19,471 nucleotides of DNA from contig JBCDGG010000108.1 of the NCBI GenBank assembly GCA_038757905.1, positions 1-19,471 on the forward strand, read 5' to 3'. The notes under the pieces are model-generated. The model saw only the letters and a program-made list of their open reading frames with translations. It had not been told where the DNA came from and made no database searches. This document shows positions 15,094 to 19,471 of this stretch, piece after piece; the stretch's first letter is position 1, and every line of letters begins with the position of its first letter. The position numbers were made by a program, and so were the translations under genes. This DNA comes from HLUCCA09 sp038757905 (lineage in GTDB: Bacteria; Pseudomonadota; Alphaproteobacteria; Rhodobacterales; Rhodobacteraceae).

Positions 15094-16071
15094 ATGACCG
15101 CGTTCGTCATCAGACGTCTGATGCAGGCCGTTCTGATCGTTTTCCTGATGTCGGTGATCGTCTTCTTCGGCGTCAACGTCGTGGGCGATCCTGTGTATAT
15201 GCTGGTCAGCCCGGATGCCGATCAGGCCGAGATTCAGGCCACCATCGAACGGCTCGGCCTCGACCGGCCGATCTGGGAGCAGTATCTGCTGTTCCTCAAG
15301 GGCGCCATGCAGGGCGATCTCGGCAATTCCTTCATTTTTGGCGAGCCCGCGCTGAAGCTGATCCTGCAGCACATGCCCGCAACCCTCGAACTGGCGTTCA
15401 CCTCGCTGGTCCTTGCGATCCTCTTCGGGATTCCGCTTGGCCTGTTCGCCGGGCTCTATCCCGATCACCCGGTCTCCAAGGGGATCATGGCGGGCTCCAT
15501 CCTGGGCTTCTCTCTGCCGACCTTCTGGGTTGGCCTGATGCTGATCATCCTCTTCGCGGTGGAGTTGGGCTGGCTGCCCTCCACCGGGCGGGGCGACACG
15601 GCGATGTTCCTCGGCATGGAGACCAGCCTTCTCACCTTTGACGGGCTGAGCCACCTGTTCCTGCCCGCGCTGAACCTTGCGCTCCTGAACATCTCTCTCG
15701 TGATCCGTCTGACGCGCGCCGGCGTGCGGGAAGCGATGGGCCAGGACTACGTGAAATTCGCGCGGGCCAAGGGCCTGTCCACCCGGCGGATCATCTTCGT
15801 CCATGTCATGAAGAACATCATGATCCCCGTGGTGACCGTGCTCGGGCTCGAGTTCGGCAGCCTGATCGCGTTCTCGGTGGTGACCGAGACGATCTTCGCC
15901 TGGCCCGGCATGGGCAAGCTCCTGATCGACGCCATTCTGCAGCTCGATCGGCCCGTCGTGGTGGCCTATCTGATGATCATCGTTCTGTTCTTCGTGGTCA
16001 TCAATCTGGTGGTCGACATCCTGTACTCGGTGCTCGACCCGCGCGTGCGATTGCAGGATCAGGGCAAATGA
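15094..16071 (+). CDS. ABC transporter permease, DppB-like
   Basis: 325 aa inner-membrane permease of the BPD_transp_1 type with about six membrane helices and the DppB/OppB N-terminal start FVIRRLMQAVLIVFLMSV. The cytoplasmic coupling loop (EAMGQDYVKFARAKGLS followed by FVHVMKNIMIPVV) is the EAA motif that docks to the ATPases. It forms the heterodimeric channel with the next gene. It starts 60 bases after the binding protein, beyond the hairpin, with a weak AAGGG site. Its stop overlaps the next ATG by four bases (16068-16071). The ligand follows from the binding protein and is unknown. Confidence 0.95.
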   Translation: MTAFVIRRLMQAVLIVFLMSVIVFFGVNVVGDPVYMLVSPDADQAEIQATIERLGLDRPIWEQYLLFLKGAMQGDLGNSFIFGEPALKLILQHMPATLELAFTSLVLAILFGIPLGLFAGLYPDHPVSKGIMAGSILGFSLPTFWVGLMLIILFAVELGWLPSTGRGDTAMFLGMETSLLTFDGLSHLFLPALNLALLNISLVIRLTRAGVREAMGQDYVKFARAKGLSTRRIIFVHVMKNIMIPVVTVLGLEFGSLIAFSVVTETIFAWPGMGKLLIDAILQLDRPVVVAYLMIIVLFFVVINLVVDILYSVLDPRVRLQDQGK

Positions 16072-16988
16072 CGGACGCCACCACACAGGTCGCCGCGCCG
16101 CGCGCGCCAGCGCGGGTCGAAACGCCGTTCCAACGCTTCGCGAGCGAGTTTCTGGAGAGCCGGATCGCGACCGCGGCCCTGCTGGTGCTGCTCACCATCA
16201 TCGTGCTTGCGGTGCTCGCCCCCTGGATCACCCCGCAAAACCCCTATGACCTCGCGCAGGTCGATGTGCTCGACGGGCGCCTGCCGCCCGGGTCGGAGGC
16301 CTATGCGGGCTACACGATGTGGCTCGGCTCCGACGGCGCCGGGCGGGATCTGTTCTCGGCCATCCTCTATGGCCTCCGGATCTCTCTGTCGGTCGGGGTC
16401 GCCTCCGGGATCATCGCGCTGGCCATCGGCATGGCCGTGGGATTGCTGGCCGCCTATGCCGGGGGGCGCACCGAAACGATCATCATGCGCGTGGTGGACC
16501 TGCAATTGTCTTTCCCGGCGACGCTGGTGGCGCTGATGCTGGTCGCGGTCCTGGGCAAGGGGATCGACAAGATCATCCTGGCCCTCGTCGTTGCGCAATG
16601 GGCGTATTACGCGCGCACGGTCCGCGGCACGGCGCTTGTCGAGCGCAGTAAGGAATATGTCGAGGCCGCGGCCTGTCTCGGCCTGTCGAACGCGCGCGTC
16701 GTTTTTCGCCACATCCTTCCGAACTGCCTGGCGCCGCTGATTGTCGTCGGCACGGTCCAGACGGCCAGCGCCATCTCCCTGGAGGCGACGCTCTCCTTCC
16801 TTGGCGTCGGCCTGCCCCAGACGGAGCCCAGCCTCGGCGTGCTGATCGCCAACGGGTTCGAATACATGCTGTCGGGCCGCTACTGGATCTCGGTCTTCCC
16901 CGGACTCGCCCTGCTTCTGACGGTGGTGACGATCAACCTTGTGGGCGATCAGCTGCGCGATGTCCTGAACCCAAGGCTGAAGAAATGA
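16068..16988 (+). CDS. ABC transporter permease, DppC-like
   Basis: 306 aa, partner permease of the DppC/OppC type. An N-terminal OppC-type helix follows a ~40-residue cytoplasmic tail. The GSDGAGRDLFS motif (about 86-96) is the hallmark of this half of the channel. The EAA loop is at EYVEAAACLGLSNARVVFRH, and ISLEATLSFLGVGLPQTEPSLG closes the family pattern. Coupled to its neighbours by ATGA overlaps on both sides (16068-16071 and 16985-16988), so the four transporter core genes are one translational chain. Confidence 0.95.
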   Translation: MTDATTQVAAPRAPARVETPFQRFASEFLESRIATAALLVLLTIIVLAVLAPWITPQNPYDLAQVDVLDGRLPPGSEAYAGYTMWLGSDGAGRDLFSAILYGLRISLSVGVASGIIALAIGMAVGLLAAYAGGRTETIIMRVVDLQLSFPATLVALMLVAVLGKGIDKIILALVVAQWAYYARTVRGTALVERSKEYVEAAACLGLSNARVVFRHILPNCLAPLIVVGTVQTASAISLEATLSFLGVGLPQTEPSLGVLIANGFEYMLSGRYWISVFPGLALLLTVVTINLVGDQLRDVLNPRLKK

Positions 16989-17959
16989 CACCGGTTCTGC
17001 AGGTCTCGGGGCTGAAGACGCATTTCTTCACCCGCGCCGGTGTCGTGAAGGCCGTCGACGGCGTCGACTTCTCTGTCGCCAAGGGCGAGGTGATGGGGCT
17101 GGTCGGCGAGTCCGGGTCGGGCAAGTCGATCACCGGGTTCTCGATCCTGGGGCTGATCGACCCGCCGGGCCGGATCGTCGAAGGGTCGGTCCGCTTCAAC
17201 GGAGTAGAACTGGCCAACGCGCCCGAAGCGGCGCTTCAGACCCTGCGCGGCAACCGCATCGCGATGATCTTCCAGGACCCGATGATGACGCTCAACCCCG
17301 TCCTGCGCATCGACACGCAGATGATGGAGGCGATCGCCGCCCACGAACGCGTGGACCGCAAGACCGCCTGGCAACGCAGCCGTGATGCGCTGGGCCTTGT
17401 GGGCATCCCGTCGCCGGAGGAGCGGCTACGGGCCTATCCACACCAGCTTTCGGGCGGCATGCGGCAGCGGGTGGCCATCGCCATCGCATTTCTCAACCGG
17501 CCCGACCTGATCATCGCCGACGAGCCGACCACCGCGCTCGACGTCACCATTCAGGGCCAGATCATCCATGAGGCACAGAAACTGACCCACCAGATGGGCA
17601 CGGCGATGATCTGGATCACCCACGACCTGGCCGTGGTGGCCGGCCTGGCCGACCGGATTTCTGTCATGTATGCCGGGCGCATCGTCGAGCAGGGCCCGAC
17701 CGACAGCGTCATCGACCGCCCGCTACACCCCTATACGGTCGGCCTCCTGGGCTCTGTTCCGACGTCGAACAAGCGGGGCGAACGGCTCTTCCAGATCGAA
17801 GGGATGACCCCGAACATGCTCGCTCTGCCCGAGGGGTGCGCCTTCGCGCCCCGCTGCCGGCGCGCCAATGGCGCCTGCGCGAGGCAGCCCCAGATCGAAG
17901 ACATCGCGGGGCGCGCCGTCCGGTGCTTTCATCCCCACACCGCAGCGGCGGCGGAATGA
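16985..17959 (+). CDS. ABC transporter ATP-binding protein, DppD-like
   Basis: 324 aa. Walker A GESGSGKS (41-48), Q-loop Q97, signature LSGGMRQR (155-162), Walker B LIIADE (175-180) with the EPTTALD D-loop region, and H-loop H213 are all intact. The C-terminal oligopeptide-transport domain has a Cys-rich stretch (CAFAPRC, then C and C further on); related DppD/OppD proteins are reported to carry an iron-sulfur cluster there. It pairs with the next ATPase to power the DppBC-like channel. The start and end both use ATGA overlaps. Confidence 0.95.
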   Translation: MTPVLQVSGLKTHFFTRAGVVKAVDGVDFSVAKGEVMGLVGESGSGKSITGFSILGLIDPPGRIVEGSVRFNGVELANAPEAALQTLRGNRIAMIFQDPMMTLNPVLRIDTQMMEAIAAHERVDRKTAWQRSRDALGLVGIPSPEERLRAYPHQLSGGMRQRVAIAIAFLNRPDLIIADEPTTALDVTIQGQIIHEAQKLTHQMGTAMIWITHDLAVVAGLADRISVMYAGRIVEQGPTDSVIDRPLHPYTVGLLGSVPTSNKRGERLFQIEGMTPNMLALPEGCAFAPRCRRANGACARQPQIEDIAGRAVRCFHPHTAAAAE

Positions 17960-18954
17960 GCACGCCGATCCTCGAAATCCGCGACGTCTCCAAGCGCTTC
18001 GTCAAGACGCTGGACGTGGCGGGCAAGATCGCAAGCCGGCTCGGCGCGGATATGCGCGAGGAGACCGTGCATGCCGTCGATTCCGTCACCCTGTCGATCG
18101 CACCGGGCGAAGTGCTGGGCCTTGTTGGGGAATCCGGCTGCGGCAAGTCCACGCTGGGCCGTGTCGTTGCAGGCATCCACGCCGCGACGGAAGGCCAGGT
18201 GCTCTATCAGGGCCGGGACATCGCCAAGCTGAAAGGCCGGGAACGGCGCGACGCGACGCTCGCCATCCAGATGATCTTTCAGGATCCCTTCGCCAGCCTG
18301 AACCCGCGGATGCGGGTGGAGGATATCATCGGAGAGGCGCCGAGGGTCCATGGCCTGGTCGCGCCCGCCGATGCGCCGGACTATGTCGACGAGGTGATGG
18401 AGAAGGTCGGCCTCGACCCGTCTCTGAAGAAGCGCTACGCCCACCAGTTCTCCGGCGGGCAGCGCCAGCGGATCGGCATCGCGCGCGCGCTCGCCGTCAA
18501 GCCGAAGTTTCTGGTCTGCGACGAGGCCATCGCCGCGCTCGACGTGTCCATTCAGGCGCAGGTGATCAACCTGTTCATGGATCTCCGCGAGGATCTCGGG
18601 CTAACCTACCTCTTCATCAGCCACGATCTGTCCGTGGTCGAGCACATCGCCGACCGGGTCGCCATCATGTATCTCGGCCGGATCGTCGAGAGCGCGACCA
18701 CCGAGGAAATCTTCACCAACCCCCATCACCCCTACACCAAGGCGCTTCTGGCCGAGGCCCCGCGGCTCGACCAACGCCAGCGCGACTTCGCCCCGATCGT
18801 GGGCGAGATCCCCTCCCCGCTCGATCCGCCCCCGGGCTGCCACTTCAACCCGCGCTGTCCCATCGTGCAGGACAGGTGCCGCGCAAACCGCCCCGATCTG
18901 CGATACATCACCCCCACGCGCGAGGTGGCGTGCCACTTCTGGCAGAACACATGA
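17956..18954 (+). CDS. ABC transporter ATP-binding protein, DppF-like
   Basis: 332 aa. Walker A GESGCGKS (58-65), Q109, signature FSGGQRQR (165-172) and Walker B FLVCDE with catalytic E190 are intact. The following residues read AIAALD rather than the usual PVSALD, a variant seen in other DppF-like proteins and not expected to inactivate it. The C-terminal oligopeptide domain has PPGCHFNPRCP plus later Cys residues. The ATG at 17956 overlaps the DppD stop; a longer in-frame start inside dppD (17836) would add 40 Arg-rich residues unlike the family and is rejected. Its stop overlaps the amidohydrolase start (18951-18954). Confidence 0.95.
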   Translation: MSTPILEIRDVSKRFVKTLDVAGKIASRLGADMREETVHAVDSVTLSIAPGEVLGLVGESGCGKSTLGRVVAGIHAATEGQVLYQGRDIAKLKGRERRDATLAIQMIFQDPFASLNPRMRVEDIIGEAPRVHGLVAPADAPDYVDEVMEKVGLDPSLKKRYAHQFSGGQRQRIGIARALAVKPKFLVCDEAIAALDVSIQAQVINLFMDLREDLGLTYLFISHDLSVVEHIADRVAIMYLGRIVESATTEEIFTNPHHPYTKALLAEAPRLDQRQRDFAPIVGEIPSPLDPPPGCHFNPRCPIVQDRCRANRPDLRYITPTREVACHFWQNT

Positions 18955-19471
18955 GCGCGCCCGTTGTCACCCTGGCGCCCCTCGGCCCCCCGGCGCCCCT
19001 GGTCTTCGACAGCCCGCATTCGGGCTCGATCTACCCGGCCGACTTCGACCATGTGATCGACCGCATGACCTTACGGCGCTCCGAGGATGCCCATGTCGAC
19101 GAGCTCTTTGCCCATGTCGTGGGGTTCGGGGCGCAATTTGTCCATGCCCTCTTTCCGCGGGTCTATATCGACCCGAACCGCAAGGAGGACGATCTCGACC
19201 TGTCGATGATCGAGGGGGACTGGCCCCACCCCGTAACCCCGAGTTTCAAGACCATCGACCGCGGTGTCGGTCTGATTTGGCGGGACATGCGCGCATACGG
19301 CCCGATCTACGGCGCAAAGCTCTCCGCCGCGTCGGTCGAGGCCCGGATCGAGCGCTATTGGCGGCCCTACCACGAGGCGCTTGCCGCTGCGATTGACGGT
19401 GCTCATGCGCGCTTCGGGCGGGTGATCCACGTCAACTGCCACTCCATGGCCAGCATGGGGGACCGCACCAC
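18951..19471 (+). CDS. N-formylglutamate amidohydrolase-like enzyme (partial, cut by window edge)
   Basis: 173 residues are visible; the 3' end is missing. FDSPHSG (19-25, H23) begins the conserved core, followed by RRSEDAHVDELF, YIDPNR (72-77, likely substrate-binding Arg) and VNCHSM (161-166, H164). This is the FGase family, zinc hydrolases that cleave N-formyl-L-glutamate (HutG) or related N-acyl amino acids. Its motif order (H, then NR, then HSM) parallels the AspA-like enzyme upstream (H51, DFNR, HTM), in keeping with a shared fold. Coupled to the DppF gene by ATGA, so it belongs to the transporter operon. No hut genes are next to it here, so histidine breakdown is not the obvious role. 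Confidence 0.9.
   Translation, partial: MSAPVVTLAPLGPPAPLVFDSPHSGSIYPADFDHVIDRMTLRRSEDAHVDELFAHVVGFGAQFVHALFPRVYIDPNRKEDDLDLSMIEGDWPHPVTPSFKTIDRGVGLIWRDMRAYGPIYGAKLSAASVEARIERYWRPYHEALAAAIDGAHARFGRVIHVNCHSMASMGDRT

Noticed and set aside
18520..18545. Possible inactive ATPase because the DppF-like protein has AIAALD after Walker B
   Set aside because: The catalytic Glu and the D-loop Asp are both present; only the intervening residues vary.

Overview
The window is GC-rich, with tightly packed genes, four-base ATGA overlaps and GGGAG/GGGAGG ribosome binding sites. Gene content (a fused DctQM TRAP permease, a GMC dehydrogenase, phnNM, and a Dpp-type ABC operon with acyl-amino-acid hydrolases) suggests a marine or halophilic alphaproteobacterium of the Rhodobacteraceae/Roseobacter type. 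That assignment is inference from gene content and style; there is no rRNA or other phylogenetic marker.

Layout. (1) 1-129: the last 42 codons of an unrecognised plus-strand gene, followed by a strong hairpin. (2) 287-7177, all minus strand, read right to left: GMC flavoprotein dehydrogenase, TRAP substrate-binding protein (dctP, TakP-like), fused TRAP permease (dctQM), a DUF475/TerC-like membrane protein, and a UspF/G-like universal stress protein. An IclR-family regulator (7264-8031, plus) is divergent from the dehydrogenase, with a candidate operator between them. (3) 8092-9911, minus: phnN and phnM, two enzymes of the C-P lyase pathway, without the lyase core genes. About 490 bases upstream, an AT-rich direct repeat (10401-10418) looks like a GntR-type operator/promoter; the stretch between holds no convincing gene. 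(4) 10671-19471: an AspA/AstE-like zinc deacylase (minus) is divergent from a plus-strand run of an M81/MlrC-like metallohydrolase, a family 5 substrate-binding protein, two Dpp-type permeases, two Dpp-type ATPases, and an N-formylglutamate amidohydrolase-like enzyme cut by the window edge.

How they work together. Block 2 reads as a catabolic unit: the TRAP system imports an organic acid or small alcohol-derived solute, the GMC enzyme oxidises it or a relative, and IclR probably controls expression. Block 4 reads as an uptake-and-deacylation unit: the ABC transporter brings in a peptide-like or N-acyl compound and three metallohydrolases, two of them sharing the same motif order, remove acyl or amide groups. 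Both transport units carry a strong hairpin just after the binding-protein gene, which fits higher expression of the binding protein than of the permease. I did not find an insertion sequence, CRISPR array, intact tRNA or phage gene. The most interesting unit is the three-hydrolase ABC locus, whose substrate is not obvious.
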